Source of the DNA: Acidimicrobiaceae bacterium
Lineage (GTDB): Bacteria; Actinomycetota; Acidimicrobiia; Acidimicrobiales; Aldehydirespiratoraceae
Length of the DNA: 64,000 nt
Assembly (NCBI GenBank): GCA_009837445.1
Contig: VXTM01000029.1
Location: 124,001 to 188,000 of the forward strand
Reading direction: 5' to 3'
Below are positions 16,793-26,616 of the stretch, one piece after another. Under the pieces are notes generated by a model. The model had not been told where the DNA came from and searched no databases. It saw only the letters and a program-made list of their open reading frames with translations. Made by a program: the position numbers and the translations under genes. The first letter of the stretch is position 1, and each line of letters starts with the position of its first letter.

Positions 16793-18232
16793 ATGGAACC
16801 GGTCTCCCGATCGGCGTGGATGACGCTCGCGGTCGTGTCGGTGGCCGTGTTCATGGTCGCGATGGAACTCACGATCATCGCGCTGGCGCTGCCCGACATC
16901 CGCGCCGCGCTGACGGGCACCACCCCGGCGGCACTGTCCTGGGTGGTGAACGCATACTCGATCGTGGTAGCGGCGCTGCTGCTGCTGTCGGGTTGGCTGG
17001 CCGACCGCTACGGCCGCCGGCGGGTCTTCCGCTCCGGATTGGCGCTGTTCGCGCTGGGCTCGGTGGCTGCGGGCGCCTCCACCAGCATCGAGATGCTGAT
17101 AGCGGCCCGGGCTCTGCAGGCCATCGGCGGCTCCATGCAGTACCCCGCAGGAATGGCATTGCTGCTCGACGCCTTTCCCCGGAGCCGGCACCAAACCGCC
17201 ATTGGTGTCTGGGGCGCAACGGGAGGGCTGGCCGCCGCGTTGGGGCCGGCCTTGGGAGCGGTACTCATCGAGGCCTTCGGCTGGCGAGCCGTGTTCTATG
17301 TCAATGTGCCAGTAGCTCTGACCGCTCTGGTGGTCGGGGCCCGTGTGCTTCCCGAGAGCCTGGGCTCTCCCGCTCCCGTTCGCTCCGCTCGCGGGCCGCT
17401 CGGGCCCGGGGAGGCACCCGAGACCAGGGTGGACATGATCGGCGTGCCTCTGGCCTCGGTGGGCGTCGGCGCGGTCATCCTCGGAATCGTCCAGGGTGAG
17501 GCGTGGGGATGGGGATCGGCGCCGACCGTCGGCTCATTCGTGATCGGGGCCCTGCTGGTGGCAGCCTTCGCCTGGCGGAGCCGGCGCCACCCCGCACCGC
17601 TGTTCGACCTCGACCTGCTACGCATCCGTTCGTTCGTGCTCGGCAATGTCGGCTCGCTGTTCTTCGCCCTCGGCTTCTTCGCCCTGCTGGTGCCGCTCCC
17701 ATCCTTCATCCAGGAAGTCTGGGGGTGGTCGGCACTGGAGACCGGCCTCGCGTATTCGATAGGTCCTCTGGTGTCGTTCCTGGTCGCTCCGCAAGCTGGG
17801 CGGCTGGCGGACCGGATCGGCAACTCGCCCCTGCTCACCGTGGGATCGGCCTGCGGCGTGGCGGGGCTGTTGTGGCTCCTGTTCACAATCTCCACCGAGC
17901 CCTCGCTCGGTCGGCTCCTCGTCGCCACCGTGCTGGTGGGAGTGTCGGCCGGCACCGGCTTCTCGCAACTGGTGGGGGCGGCACTGCGCGACATCCCTCC
18001 GCAGCGCTACGCCATGGCCACGGCCGGTCGCACCACCTTCTTCCAGCTGTCGGTCGCGTTCGCCATCGCGGTTGCTTTCGCCCTGATCGGTCGGCCGCCC
18101 AGCCCCGCCGCTGAGCTGGCCGCCTTCAAGCGGGTGTGGGTGCTGTGCACCGGCGGGTACCTCTGCAATCTCGTGCTGTTCACCATCATCTACCCCCGCC
18201 GCCAGGTGTTGCCGGGGAAATGGTCTAGATGA
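16793..18232 (+). CDS. MFS transporter, DHA2 (EmrB/QacA-like) family
   Basis: A 479-residue, 14-helix type exporter from the ATG at 16793; an in-frame TTG nine bases upstream is an alternative start. It shows the DHA2 features: ALPDIRAAL after helix 1, WVVNAYSIV in helix 2, the loop motif GWLADRYGRRRVF between helices 2 and 3, and GSALGPALGA-like glycines in helix 5. Such proteins expel drugs or metabolites using the proton gradient. An unusual loop after helix 6 (residues 193-205, PAPVRSARGPLGP) is encoded by a copy of the window's dispersed 38-bp repeat. The next gene, an LLM oxidoreductase, starts 36 bases downstream. Confidence 0.9.
   Translation: MEPVSRSAWMTLAVVSVAVFMVAMELTIIALALPDIRAALTGTTPAALSWVVNAYSIVVAALLLLSGWLADRYGRRRVFRSGLALFALGSVAAGASTSIEMLIAARALQAIGGSMQYPAGMALLLDAFPRSRHQTAIGVWGATGGLAAALGPALGAVLIEAFGWRAVFYVNVPVALTALVVGARVLPESLGSPAPVRSARGPLGPGEAPETRVDMIGVPLASVGVGAVILGIVQGEAWGWGSAPTVGSFVIGALLVAAFAWRSRRHPAPLFDLDLLRIRSFVLGNVGSLFFALGFFALLVPLPSFIQEVWGWSALETGLAYSIGPLVSFLVAPQAGRLADRIGNSPLLTVGSACGVAGLLWLLFTISTEPSLGRLLVATVLVGVSAGTGFSQLVGAALRDIPPQRYAMATAGRTTFFQLSVAFAIAVAFALIGRPPSPAAELAAFKRVWVLCTGGYLCNLVLFTIIYPRRQVLPGKWSR
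17369..17406 (-). repeat. Dispersed 38-bp repeat, copy 2 (inside MFS coding sequence)
   Basis: Inverted copy of the 38-bp element with a few substitutions, inserted in frame in the MFS gene, where it encodes residues 193-205 of a loop between membrane helices. The reading frame stays open through it. Confidence 0.8.
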
Positions 18233-18268
18233 GCGGCATCCGTTGAGACATCTCGTAGGGTCACGGCC

Positions 18269-19564
18269 GTGAAGTTCGGGATCTTCTACGAACACCAGCT
18301 TCCCCGGCCGTGGCACGAAGGCGACGAGCAGCGGCTGTTCAACGAGGCGCTCGAGCAGGTGGAGCTGGCCGACAGGCTCGGCTTCGATCACGCCTGGGAG
18401 GTGGAGCACCACTTCCTGGAGGAGTACTCCCACTCGTCTGCGCCCGAGGTGTTCCTGGCCGCCTGCAGCCAGCGCACCACCAGGATCCGTCTCGGTCACG
18501 GGATCGTGCTGATGCCTCCCGGCTACAACCACCCGGCCCGCGTCGCCGAGCGAGTCTCCACCCTCGACCTGGTATCGGGCGGCCGGGTGGATTTCGGAAC
18601 CGGCGAGTCGTCATCGATCCTGGAGCTCGGGGGCTTCGGCGTCGACGTAGACAGCAAGCGCCCGGCCTGGCAGGAGGCCGTCGAGCAGTGCTGCAACATG
18701 ATGGCCATGGACCCCTACCCCGGCTATGACGGCGACTTCTTCTCGATGCCGTGCCGCAACGTGGTGCCCAAGCCGGTGCAGAAGCCCCATCCCCCGCTGT
18801 GGGTGGCCTGCTCCAACCGGGAGACCATCAAGCTGGCCGCCCGGCTGGGCATGGGGGCGCTCACCTTCTCGTTCGTCGACCCGCAGGACGCGGCCGCGTG
18901 GGTGCAGGACTACTACCGGATCCTGGCGACCGAATGCGTGCCCATCGGTCACGCGATCAACCCCAACATCGCCATGGTCACCGGACTGTCGGTGCATCCG
19001 GACGCCACCGAGGCCCGCCGCCGGGGCCTCGACGGCTTCCAGTTCTTCGGCTACGGGCTCGGTCACCACTACATCTTCGGCCGGCACAAGCCGGGCCGCA
19101 CCGACATCTGGGCCGACTACCTGAAGGCCAGGCCCACTATGGAGGACCGGGGGGAACAGAGCGGCATCGGCACTCCCGAACAGGTCCGGGCCCACCTTCG
19201 CGGCTTCGCCGAGGCCGGCGTCGACCAGGTGGTGTTCATCCAGCAGGGAGGCAACAACCGCCACGACCACATCTGCGAGACTCTCGAACTGTTCGCGGCC
19301 GACATCATGGACGAGTTCGCCGAGGGCGAGCCGGAGCGGGACCGAGCCAAGCTGGAACGCCTGGCCCCGGCCCTGGACACGGCCATGGCCCGCAAGGTGC
19401 CGATGCCGGCTCTAGCCGACGATGAGATCCCGGTGTTCGAGGCGCTGGGCCGATCCATCGTGGCCGCACTGCCGGCCAAGGAGGCCTCTCAGGTGGCCGA
19501 CACCGTGAAGCAGTGGGCCAAGACCGACATGCCCATCCACGTGCCCGACGACTTCGGTACCTAG
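18269..19564 (+). CDS. LLM-class flavin-dependent oxidoreductase (long form)
   Basis: A 431-residue luciferase-like monooxygenase-family protein from a GTG start. The N-terminal barrel is typical: MKFGIFYEHQLPRPW, WEVEHHFLEEYSHSS, RIRLGHGIVLMPP and the flavin-contact region SGGRVDFGTG. It is longer than the usual 330-350 residues because of a charged C-terminal extension (from about residue 345) ending in a helical region. Members use F420 or reduced FMN on varied small organic substrates, and the cofactor cannot be decided here. Direction and proximity place it with the MFS exporter. Confidence 0.88.
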   Translation: MKFGIFYEHQLPRPWHEGDEQRLFNEALEQVELADRLGFDHAWEVEHHFLEEYSHSSAPEVFLAACSQRTTRIRLGHGIVLMPPGYNHPARVAERVSTLDLVSGGRVDFGTGESSSILELGGFGVDVDSKRPAWQEAVEQCCNMMAMDPYPGYDGDFFSMPCRNVVPKPVQKPHPPLWVACSNRETIKLAARLGMGALTFSFVDPQDAAAWVQDYYRILATECVPIGHAINPNIAMVTGLSVHPDATEARRRGLDGFQFFGYGLGHHYIFGRHKPGRTDIWADYLKARPTMEDRGEQSGIGTPEQVRAHLRGFAEAGVDQVVFIQQGGNNRHDHICETLELFAADIMDEFAEGEPERDRAKLERLAPALDTAMARKVPMPALADDEIPVFEALGRSIVAALPAKEASQVADTVKQWAKTDMPIHVPDDFGT

Positions 19565-19678
19565 CGGCCGAGCGACCTCCATCGACCACCTTCCGGGGCT
19601 CGTACTTTCCTCGCTGACCTTGGAAGGCCGCAATGCTGGCTGCGTATCATGCGTGGGGCTCGACGAGAGGGAGACCGG

Positions 19679-20728
19679 ATGATTCCCATCGGGATGGTCG
19701 GATCCGGAGGAGTAGCCCGTCACGCGGCCCGGCTGCTGCTGAACCATCGCTCCGGCTACGAGCTCGTCGGAGTCTGCAGTGCGGACCCCGACGCCATCGG
19801 CGGTGACATGGCCGAGATAGCCGGCGTGGCGTCGGACAAGCCGATTCCGGTGGTCGGCGCGCTGCCCGAACTGCTGGCCATGGCCCCGATGGCCGTCATC
19901 GACGGGTCCCGTTCGTTCCTGCATCTCATCGTCGATGACGTCGTCGCCTGTGTCGAGGCCGGTGTCAACTTCGTCTCGGCGTGCGAGGAACTCGCCCATC
20001 GCGAGCCAGGTCGGGAGGCCGACTGGGACCGTATCGACGAAGCAGCCCGGCGGGGCGGGGCGTCAGTATTGGGGACGGGGGTCAACCCCGGGTTCATCTT
20101 CGACTTCCTGGTGCTAGCCGCCAGCGGCCTGTGCTGGGACATCGGCAAGATCAACGGACGGCGAGTCGTCGACGTGTCCGGCTTCGGCCGGAACATTCAC
20201 CGTCGTCTGGGAATCGGCTACACCCTCGACGAATTCAACGCGGGCCACGCCGAGGGCTCCATCGCTGGCCATGTCGGATTCCCGGAGTCCATCCGCATGG
20301 TCGTCGAGGGGCTCGGCCTGGAACTCGACGGCCCGGTCACCCAGGAGTTCATCCCCTACGTCGCCACCGACGATGCCCCCACACTGTATGGAGCAGTGCC
20401 GACCGGCTCAACGGAGGGCTTCCTGCACACCGCGAGAGGCCGCGTCAACGGAGCCGAGTTCATGACCCTTGACCTCCTCCTGCACCTGCGCCCCACCGAA
20501 GCAGGGCACGAGGTCGGCGACTCCGTCGACATCGAGGGCGAGCATCCCATCCACATGCGTTTCCGCCCCGGCAACGATGCCCTCTATGCGACATCCGCGC
20601 ACCTGGTCAACAGCATCCCGACCGTGATCGATGCCCCACCGGGAATCAGGCCCGTCAGCCAGCTGCCGGCCGCCCGGGCCTGGTTGGGCGGCTTGAGCGC
20701 GGCCATCGGCACGGGCGCCTATTCGTGA
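19679..20728 (+). CDS. DapB-like NAD(P)-dependent dehydrogenase (2,4-diaminopentanoate-dehydrogenase type)
   Basis: A 349-residue protein. I use the ATG at 19679, which follows a GAGAGGGAGA ribosome site, rather than the ATG at 19649. The N-terminus MIPIGMVGSGGVARHAARLLL is a Rossmann dinucleotide-binding fold. The rest matches the dihydrodipicolinate-reductase/diaminopentanoate-dehydrogenase superfamily, with the conserved GTGVNPGFIFDFLVL segment. These enzymes oxidise an amine carbon or reduce an imine. It opens a cluster with hydantoinase-type genes, overlapping hyuA by 4 bases (GTGA), so the substrate is probably a product of that pathway. Confidence 0.82.
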   Translation: MIPIGMVGSGGVARHAARLLLNHRSGYELVGVCSADPDAIGGDMAEIAGVASDKPIPVVGALPELLAMAPMAVIDGSRSFLHLIVDDVVACVEAGVNFVSACEELAHREPGREADWDRIDEAARRGGASVLGTGVNPGFIFDFLVLAASGLCWDIGKINGRRVVDVSGFGRNIHRRLGIGYTLDEFNAGHAEGSIAGHVGFPESIRMVVEGLGLELDGPVTQEFIPYVATDDAPTLYGAVPTGSTEGFLHTARGRVNGAEFMTLDLLLHLRPTEAGHEVGDSVDIEGEHPIHMRFRPGNDALYATSAHLVNSIPTVIDAPPGIRPVSQLPAARAWLGGLSAAIGTGAYS

Positions 20729-22779
20729 CGCTAGCCAAGCCGCTCCGGATCGGCGTCGACATCGGCGGGACATTCACCGATCTGGTCACCGTCGACAGCG
20801 CGACCGGGGAACTGTCCATGTCGAAGTCGTTCACCACGCCGGCCGATCGCACCGACGGCGTCCTCGAAGTGCTGGCCGAGGGCGGGGTTTCCCTCGGTGA
20901 CGTCAGCCAGTTCGTGCACGGCACGACAACCGCAACCAACGCGGTGGTCGAGCGCAAGGGAGGACGGGTTGGCCTGATCTCGACGGCCGGGTTCCGGGAC
21001 ACGCTGGAGATCATGCGCATCAACCGCGAACGGCACTACGACCTGCAATGGGCGAGCCCGGTGCCGCTAGTGCCCAGGCGCCTGCGCTTCGAGGCGACCG
21101 AGCGGGTGGACTACCGGGGCCGGGTGGTAACCCCACTCGACACCGAGGCCCTGGCCGCGACGGTCGCAGAGATGAAGGCCGCCGCGGTGGAGTCCATCGC
21201 GGTGTGCTTCCTGTTCTCCTTCATGAACCCTGTCCATGAGCGTCAGGCCCGCGACGTCATCAGCCGGGTGTGGCCGGAAGTCCCGGTCTCTATCTCCAGC
21301 GAGATCCTCCCCGAGATCAGAGAGTATGAGCGCTCCAGCACCGTTGTGATCGACGCCTATGTCAAGCCGGTGATGGGCGCCTACTTCGAGAACCTCGAAA
21401 CCCGCCTGGCATCGGGGGGCATGGAGTGCGGCGTGACCGTCATCAGTTCCGGCGGCGGGATCGTGCCTGTGGCCGAGGCCAAGGCCACGCCGGTGCGCAC
21501 CCTGCAGTCGGGCCCCGCGGGCGGCGTCATCGGAGCCGCCCACCTGGGGGCTCAGAGTGGTTACCGGAACCTGCTGGCCATCGACGTGGGCGGCACGAGC
21601 TTCGAGGTGAGCCTGATCGAGGACGGGGTGCCATCGCGCACCACCGAGGGATTTATCGAATGGGGCATCCCCTTCAAGATCCCGCTGGTCGACGTCAAGT
21701 CGATCGGGGCCGGAGGCGGGAGCATTGCCCGGGTCGATCCGGGCGGCCTGATACAGGTCGGACCCGACTCGGCCGGATCAGAGCCGGGCCCGGTCTGCTA
21801 CCGCAAGGGGGGGACGCTGCCCACCCTCACCGACGCCTACGTGACGATCGGGCTCATCGACCCGGCCTACTTCCTCGGCGGCCGGGTCGAACTCGACGCC
21901 GAGGCGGCCCGGGAGGCGATCAGCGGCCAGATCGCCGGTCCCGTCGGCATGACTACGACTGAGGCCGCGCTCGGGATCGTGCGGGTCGCGGAGGCGACCA
22001 TGGTCGGCGCGATGCGCATCGTCTCCACCCAGCGGGGCTACGACCCCCGCGACTACGCCATGATCGCCTACGGGGGAGCCGGACCGGTCTCCGCGGTCGA
22101 GCTGGCGCGAGAACTCGGTGTGGGCACCGTGCTGGTGCCGCGGTTCCCGGGCGCCTTCTGCGCGTTCGGCGGACTGTGCGCCGACATCCGCTTCGACTTC
22201 GTGCGCAGCTATCTGCGCCGCATGGAGGAGCTTGACCTGGCTACGCTCACGACGCTGTCGGAGGAACTCGTCGCCGAGGGCGAGGCCGCGATGAGCCGGA
22301 TCGGGGTCACCGCTCCGCCGATGATGCAGTTCACCGCCGATGTCCGCTACAGCGGCCAAAACTTCGAAGTGAACGTGCCTTTCCCGCCGGGGGAGGTCAC
22401 CGAAGCCACCATCGAGCGGGTCGTCGACAACTTCCACGGGGAGCATCTCCGGCTGTTCGGGCACCACAAGGAGGACGAGGCGCTGGAGTTCGTCAGCCTG
22501 CGGCTCGCGGTGATCGCAGCCACCGGGAAGCCGGAGTTCACCCCGCCCGGGCCCCAAGGAAGCGCCGAGGCCAAGGGCAGCCGGCAGTTGTTCTCGTCGT
22601 CCGGCCAGATCATCGAGGCACCCGTCTTCGACCGGAGCACCCTGCCCGTGGGTTGGGCCCATCCCGGTGCCCTGATCATCGAGGAGCCCGACTCCACCGT
22701 GGTGGTCCGGGGCACCAATGACAGCACCGCCATCGACGACCTCGGCAACATCGTGGTCAGCGTGGCTGAGAGCGGGTGA
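20725..22779 (+). CDS. hyuA: Hydantoinase/oxoprolinase family protein, subunit A
   Basis: A 684-residue ATP-dependent cyclic-amide hydrolase subunit. The start MTLAKPLRIGVDIGGTFTD has the ASKHA nucleotide-binding motif. FVHGTTTATNAVVERKG, LLAIDVGGTSFEVSLI and SIGAGGGSIARVD are the other standard family blocks, and the length fits HyuA/N-methylhydantoinase A. It would use ATP to open a lactam, hydantoin or related ring together with HyuB, or, as in acetone and acetophenone carboxylases, to activate a substrate for carboxylation. The GTG start overlaps the upstream stop, and its own stop overlaps the hyuB start. Confidence 0.92.
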   Translation: MTLAKPLRIGVDIGGTFTDLVTVDSATGELSMSKSFTTPADRTDGVLEVLAEGGVSLGDVSQFVHGTTTATNAVVERKGGRVGLISTAGFRDTLEIMRINRERHYDLQWASPVPLVPRRLRFEATERVDYRGRVVTPLDTEALAATVAEMKAAAVESIAVCFLFSFMNPVHERQARDVISRVWPEVPVSISSEILPEIREYERSSTVVIDAYVKPVMGAYFENLETRLASGGMECGVTVISSGGGIVPVAEAKATPVRTLQSGPAGGVIGAAHLGAQSGYRNLLAIDVGGTSFEVSLIEDGVPSRTTEGFIEWGIPFKIPLVDVKSIGAGGGSIARVDPGGLIQVGPDSAGSEPGPVCYRKGGTLPTLTDAYVTIGLIDPAYFLGGRVELDAEAAREAISGQIAGPVGMTTTEAALGIVRVAEATMVGAMRIVSTQRGYDPRDYAMIAYGGAGPVSAVELARELGVGTVLVPRFPGAFCAFGGLCADIRFDFVRSYLRRMEELDLATLTTLSEELVAEGEAAMSRIGVTAPPMMQFTADVRYSGQNFEVNVPFPPGEVTEATIERVVDNFHGEHLRLFGHHKEDEALEFVSLRLAVIAATGKPEFTPPGPQGSAEAKGSRQLFSSSGQIIEAPVFDRSTLPVGWAHPGALIIEEPDSTVVVRGTNDSTAIDDLGNIVVSVAESG

Positions 22780-24563
22780 GCATGATCGACCAAGTCACAC
22801 TCCAGGTGATCCGCGAGGGGCTGGTGGCCCTGTGCCGCAGCATGGGCCACGCGCTATCGCGCACCGCCTACTCGCCCATCTTCAGCGAAGGGTTCGACTT
22901 CTCGTGCGCACTGTTCGACGGGACCGGCGAGATGGTGGCCCAGGCGGAGTTCAACCCCGTCCATCTCGGTTCGATGCCATACACCGTCGAGTGGACGGTC
23001 AAGGAGATCGGCCTCGACAACCTCGACGAGGGCGACGTCATCCTGCACAATGACCCCTTCCGGGGCGGCACCCACCTGACCGACTTCACAATGATGGCGC
23101 CCGTCTTCTACGAGAACCGGTTGGTGGCCATCCCCGCAGTGCGGGGCCACCAGATCGATGTCGGCGGTTCCGCCCCCGGCGGCTTTCCCGGCGATGCCAC
23201 CGAGATCTTCCAAGAGGGGCTCATCGTGCCCCCGGTCAAGGTCTACCGCCGGGGCGAGCCGGTCTCCGACGTCTGGGACCTGATATTGGCCAATATCCGG
23301 GTTCCCAAGATCGTCCACGGAGACTTCAGAGCCATGTTCGGATCGCTCAAGGTGGCCGAGCGCCGGGTGCAGGAGTACTGCCGCAAGTACGGCCCCGACA
23401 CCTTCGTGGAAGCCAACGAGGAGATCAAGAACTACAGCGAGCGCCGCATGCGGGCCATGATCTCGGCCCTTCCCGACGGCACCTTCGAGGCTGACGACGT
23501 TCTGGACGACGCCGGCACGACGCTGGACCCGGTCAGGGTGCAGTGCCGCCTCACCATAGACGGCGACACCATCACCACCGACTTCAGTGGCTGCGACCCG
23601 CAGGTGCAAGGGCCCATCAACGCCACCTACGGTGTGACCGCCTCGCAGGTGTACACCGTGCTGTTCCAGGTGTCGGACCCGGATATGCCGTCCAACCACG
23701 GTGCATTCCGCCCGATCAGGATCGTGGCCCCGCCCGGGAGCGTGGTCAACGCCGAGTCACCCGCGGCTGTGTTCGGTGGCAACGTCGAGACCTCGTCGCG
23801 GATTATGGACGTGCTGCTCGCCTGCTTCGCTCAGGCGGTGCCCGACCGGGTGATGGGAGCCTGCTTCGGCACCTGCCAGAACTTCACCGGGGGCAGCCAG
23901 CACCCCGAGCTGGACGAGTACTCGATCATCTACGTCTACCACGAAGGCGGCTGGGGGGGCAGGGCCTCGGGCGACGGGCTGACCGCGCAGATCAACCCGG
24001 TCGGCAACGACATGAACCAGCCGGTCGAGATCTTCGAGAGCCGCTTCCCGTGGCGCTACGAGGAGTACTGCATCAACGAGAACAGCGGCGGGCCGGGCTA
24101 CAACCGAGGCGGGCTCGGGATCCGCCAACGCATGCGAGCTCTGTCCGTCTCCAGCTCGATCAACCTGATCGCGGATCGTTTCCGGCACCCCCCGCCGGGC
24201 ACAGGGGGAGGAAAGCCCCCACTGCCATCGGCCGGCGGCCACTACAACGACTTCAGGGTCAAGCTTCCCGGGGCGACGGAGTTCGTGCATGCGACCCAAG
24301 CCTTCGGGACGGTCTCACCATCCAAGTTCGCCGGGCAGGTCGTACCCCGGGACACGGTCGTGGAGAACACCACCACCGGCGGTGGCGGCTACGGAGACCC
24401 GCTCGACCGCGAGCCCGAGCGGGTGGCGTCCGATGTTGTGGAGGGCTATGTGACCGCGGCGGCGGCCGAATCCGAGTACGGCGTCGTGCTGCACAGCGAC
24501 CACAGTGTCGACATCGAAGCGACGCTGGAGACCCGCCGCAGGCTCAGACAGAAGCCTGAATGA
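22776..24563 (+). CDS. hyuB: Hydantoinase/oxoprolinase family protein, subunit B
   Basis: A 595-residue partner of the preceding subunit. Blocks seen: AEFNPVHLGSMPYTVEW, DVILHNDPFRGGTHLTDFT, GFPGDATEIFQEGLI, and the glycine-rich C-terminal GTGGGKPPLPSAGG and TTGGGGYGDPLDREPERV that mark the family. Start is GTG at 22776 (GTGA overlap) or the ATG two codons later. The A/B pair forms a large complex that hydrolyses cyclic amides with ATP. The stop overlaps the E1 alpha start as ATGA, so ring opening and the thiamine-dependent step are co-translated. Confidence 0.92.
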   Translation: MSMIDQVTLQVIREGLVALCRSMGHALSRTAYSPIFSEGFDFSCALFDGTGEMVAQAEFNPVHLGSMPYTVEWTVKEIGLDNLDEGDVILHNDPFRGGTHLTDFTMMAPVFYENRLVAIPAVRGHQIDVGGSAPGGFPGDATEIFQEGLIVPPVKVYRRGEPVSDVWDLILANIRVPKIVHGDFRAMFGSLKVAERRVQEYCRKYGPDTFVEANEEIKNYSERRMRAMISALPDGTFEADDVLDDAGTTLDPVRVQCRLTIDGDTITTDFSGCDPQVQGPINATYGVTASQVYTVLFQVSDPDMPSNHGAFRPIRIVAPPGSVVNAESPAAVFGGNVETSSRIMDVLLACFAQAVPDRVMGACFGTCQNFTGGSQHPELDEYSIIYVYHEGGWGGRASGDGLTAQINPVGNDMNQPVEIFESRFPWRYEEYCINENSGGPGYNRGGLGIRQRMRALSVSSSINLIADRFRHPPPGTGGGKPPLPSAGGHYNDFRVKLPGATEFVHATQAFGTVSPSKFAGQVVPRDTVVENTTTGGGGYGDPLDREPERVASDVVEGYVTAAAAESEYGVVLHSDHSVDIEATLETRRRLRQKPE

Positions 24564-25576
24564 CGAACCCCTCCGAGATGCCAGTGGGGGATACCCCCTC
24601 AGACCGTCTCAAGCTCTACGAGACGATGGTGCGGATCCGCGAGCTGGAGACGGGTATCGAGTCGCTGCACTACGGCGGGCGGATGCACGGATCGTTCCAT
24701 TCCTCGATGGGACAGGAGGCAGCTGCGGCCGGAGTGATCGGCTGCCTCCGGCCGACTGACCTGGTCACCTCCACCCACCGGGGCCACGGTCATGCGATCG
24801 CGAAGGGCATGCGCCCTACCACAATCATCGCCGAGTTGCTTGGCCTGCAGCAGGGATCCTCCGGCGGCAAAGGCGGCTCGATGCACCTGCACGATGTTGC
24901 CTGCGGCTTCCTGGGGGAGAACGCGATCGTTGCCGGCGGCGTGCCCTGGGCCGCCGGCGCGGCCTGGGCCTCAAGGCGACTGGGCAAGGACCTCGTGGCG
25001 GTCAGCTTCGTCGGCGACGGCGGGGTAGCCCAGGGAGTGTTGGCTGAGACTCTACGCATGGCACGGACCTGGGGCACGCCGCTGCTGGTCGCGTGCGAGA
25101 ACAACCATCTAGCCCACTCGATGCCGGTGGAGCGCACCTTCGGTGAACCGGGCTCGATCGCGGGCTGGGCAGCGGGATTCGGGATGCGGGCCGAGTACGT
25201 GGCCGGCGACGACGTGTTCGCGGTGCACCGGATGGCCGCCGAGATGATCGACGAAGTACGGGCCACCGGCCGGGCGGCCTTCGTCGAGATCGAGGCTTGG
25301 CGGGTACGAGCCCACAGCCTCAACGATCCGGACTACCGGTACCTGGCCAAGGACTTGGGCAAGTCGTACCTCCAGACCCACGATCCGATCGCCAACGCTG
25401 AGCGGGACCTGCCACTGACCGAGGCGGACGCGACCGCGATCCGTGAACGGATCGCTCGCGAGATCGCCGAAGCGATCGACGCTGCTTTCGAGGGCCAGGC
25501 GGCGCCGGTCAGATCCGCGACGACCGGGGTCTATTCGGAAGCGTTCGAGCAGGAGGGCCGGCTGCGTGGCTGGTGA
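24560..25576 (+). CDS. Thiamine-diphosphate-dependent dehydrogenase E1, alpha subunit
   Basis: A 338-residue E1 alpha subunit of the pyruvate/branched-chain 2-oxoacid/acetoin dehydrogenase type. The thiamine motif begins GDGGVAQG (about residue 153) and ends in ENN about 28 residues later. The phosphorylation-loop-like HSLNDPDYRY region and HRGHGHAIAKG are typical. No E2 or E3 gene follows, so it must either borrow these components or act as a non-oxidative thiamine enzyme. The 3' end overlaps the beta subunit gene by 11 bases. The substrate, a 2-oxoacid or acetoin-like compound, is not evident. Confidence 0.9.
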   Translation: MTNPSEMPVGDTPSDRLKLYETMVRIRELETGIESLHYGGRMHGSFHSSMGQEAAAAGVIGCLRPTDLVTSTHRGHGHAIAKGMRPTTIIAELLGLQQGSSGGKGGSMHLHDVACGFLGENAIVAGGVPWAAGAAWASRRLGKDLVAVSFVGDGGVAQGVLAETLRMARTWGTPLLVACENNHLAHSMPVERTFGEPGSIAGWAAGFGMRAEYVAGDDVFAVHRMAAEMIDEVRATGRAAFVEIEAWRVRAHSLNDPDYRYLAKDLGKSYLQTHDPIANAERDLPLTEADATAIRERIAREIAEAIDAAFEGQAAPVRSATTGVYSEAFEQEGRLRGW

Positions 25577-26546
25577 GCTCAAGTACGCCGAAGCAATCCG
25601 TCGAGCCCTCGCCGACGAGCTGGCGACCGATCCCGCCGTCGTGGTCATGGGACAGGAGATCGAGGCCCTCGGCGGGGTGTTCACCGCCACTCAGGGACTG
25701 GCCGAGAGGTTCGAGGGCAGGGTGCTGGACACCCCGCTGGCGGAGTCGGCGACGGTGGGCTGGGCCATCGGTGCGGCCATGGCCGGGCTGCGCCCGGTGG
25801 TCGAGATCATGTTCATGGACTTCATCACCACCGCCATGGACCAGATCGTCAACGGCGCGGCCAAACTCCGCTACATGTCGGGCGGCCAGGTCGCGGTCCC
25901 GATCGTGATCCGGACGCCGTCGGATGCCGGGACCGGTCACGGCCCCCAGCACTCCCAGCATCTCGAGACATGGTTCGCCCATGTGCCCGGACTGGTGGTG
26001 GCCATGCCCTCGACAGTGGCCGACGCGTACTGGATGCTGCGGCACTCGATCCAGGACGACAATCCAGTGGTGTTCGTCGAGAGCAAGTACCTCTACTTCC
26101 GCGAGAGCGGTGAAATCGGGGCAACCGGGGCCGCCGACCACCCCTACGCCGCGCGCATCGCTAGAAGCGGCCGTTCCGTAACGATCGTCACGGCGGGGCG
26201 CATGGTGGCCGAGTCTCTGGCCGCGGCCGAGTCTCTGGCCACGGAGGGCATCGACTGCGAGGTCGTGGACCTGAGGTTCATCTGGCCCTACGACCGGGAA
26301 GCGTTGACGGAGTCGGTGGAGCGGACCAACCGCCTGATCGTCGTGCACGAGGCTGTCGGCGACTTCGGCTGGGGTGGCGAGGTCTGCTCCTGGGCCGCGT
26401 CGGAACTCTTCTACTCTCTCGATGCTCCGATCCGTCGCTTGGCCGCGCCGAGAGCGCCCATCCCATTCGCGTCCCACCTGGAATCGGTCATCGTGCCCGA
26501 CCGGTCGGCGATCGAATCGGCCGTCCGGGACCTCGCCCGGCATTGA
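25566..26546 (+). CDS. Thiamine-diphosphate-dependent dehydrogenase E1, beta subunit
   Basis: A 326-residue transketolase-like beta subunit. The GTG start at 25566 has a GGAGGG site 8 bases upstream and lies inside the end of the alpha gene; the earlier ATG at 25443 is in alpha-coding sequence. Residues include LKYAEAIRRALADEL, MGQEIEALGGVF, LAESATVGWAIGAAMAG and GTGHGPQHSQHLETWF, all standard for E1 beta. Near residue 215 an 18-bp tandem duplication gives AESLAAAESLA. It is the last gene before a 190-base gap, so the enzyme operon probably ends here and the transporter genes form a second unit. Confidence 0.9.
   Translation: MAGELKYAEAIRRALADELATDPAVVVMGQEIEALGGVFTATQGLAERFEGRVLDTPLAESATVGWAIGAAMAGLRPVVEIMFMDFITTAMDQIVNGAAKLRYMSGGQVAVPIVIRTPSDAGTGHGPQHSQHLETWFAHVPGLVVAMPSTVADAYWMLRHSIQDDNPVVFVESKYLYFRESGEIGATGAADHPYAARIARSGRSVTIVTAGRMVAESLAAAESLATEGIDCEVVDLRFIWPYDREALTESVERTNRLIVVHEAVGDFGWGGEVCSWAASELFYSLDAPIRRLAAPRAPIPFASHLESVIVPDRSAIESAVRDLARH
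26208..26243 (+). repeat. In-frame 18-bp tandem duplication in the E1 beta gene
   Basis: Two adjacent 18-bp units (26208-26225 and 26226-26243), each beginning gccgagtctctggcc and differing at one base, encode a doubled AESLA segment on a surface helix. Confidence 0.85.
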
Positions 26547-26616
26547 CGCAGGCAGTCCAGGCGCCCAGGACGCGGTTTGCATGCCCTGATCTGTAAGAAC
26601 TAATTTCGCATGGTGA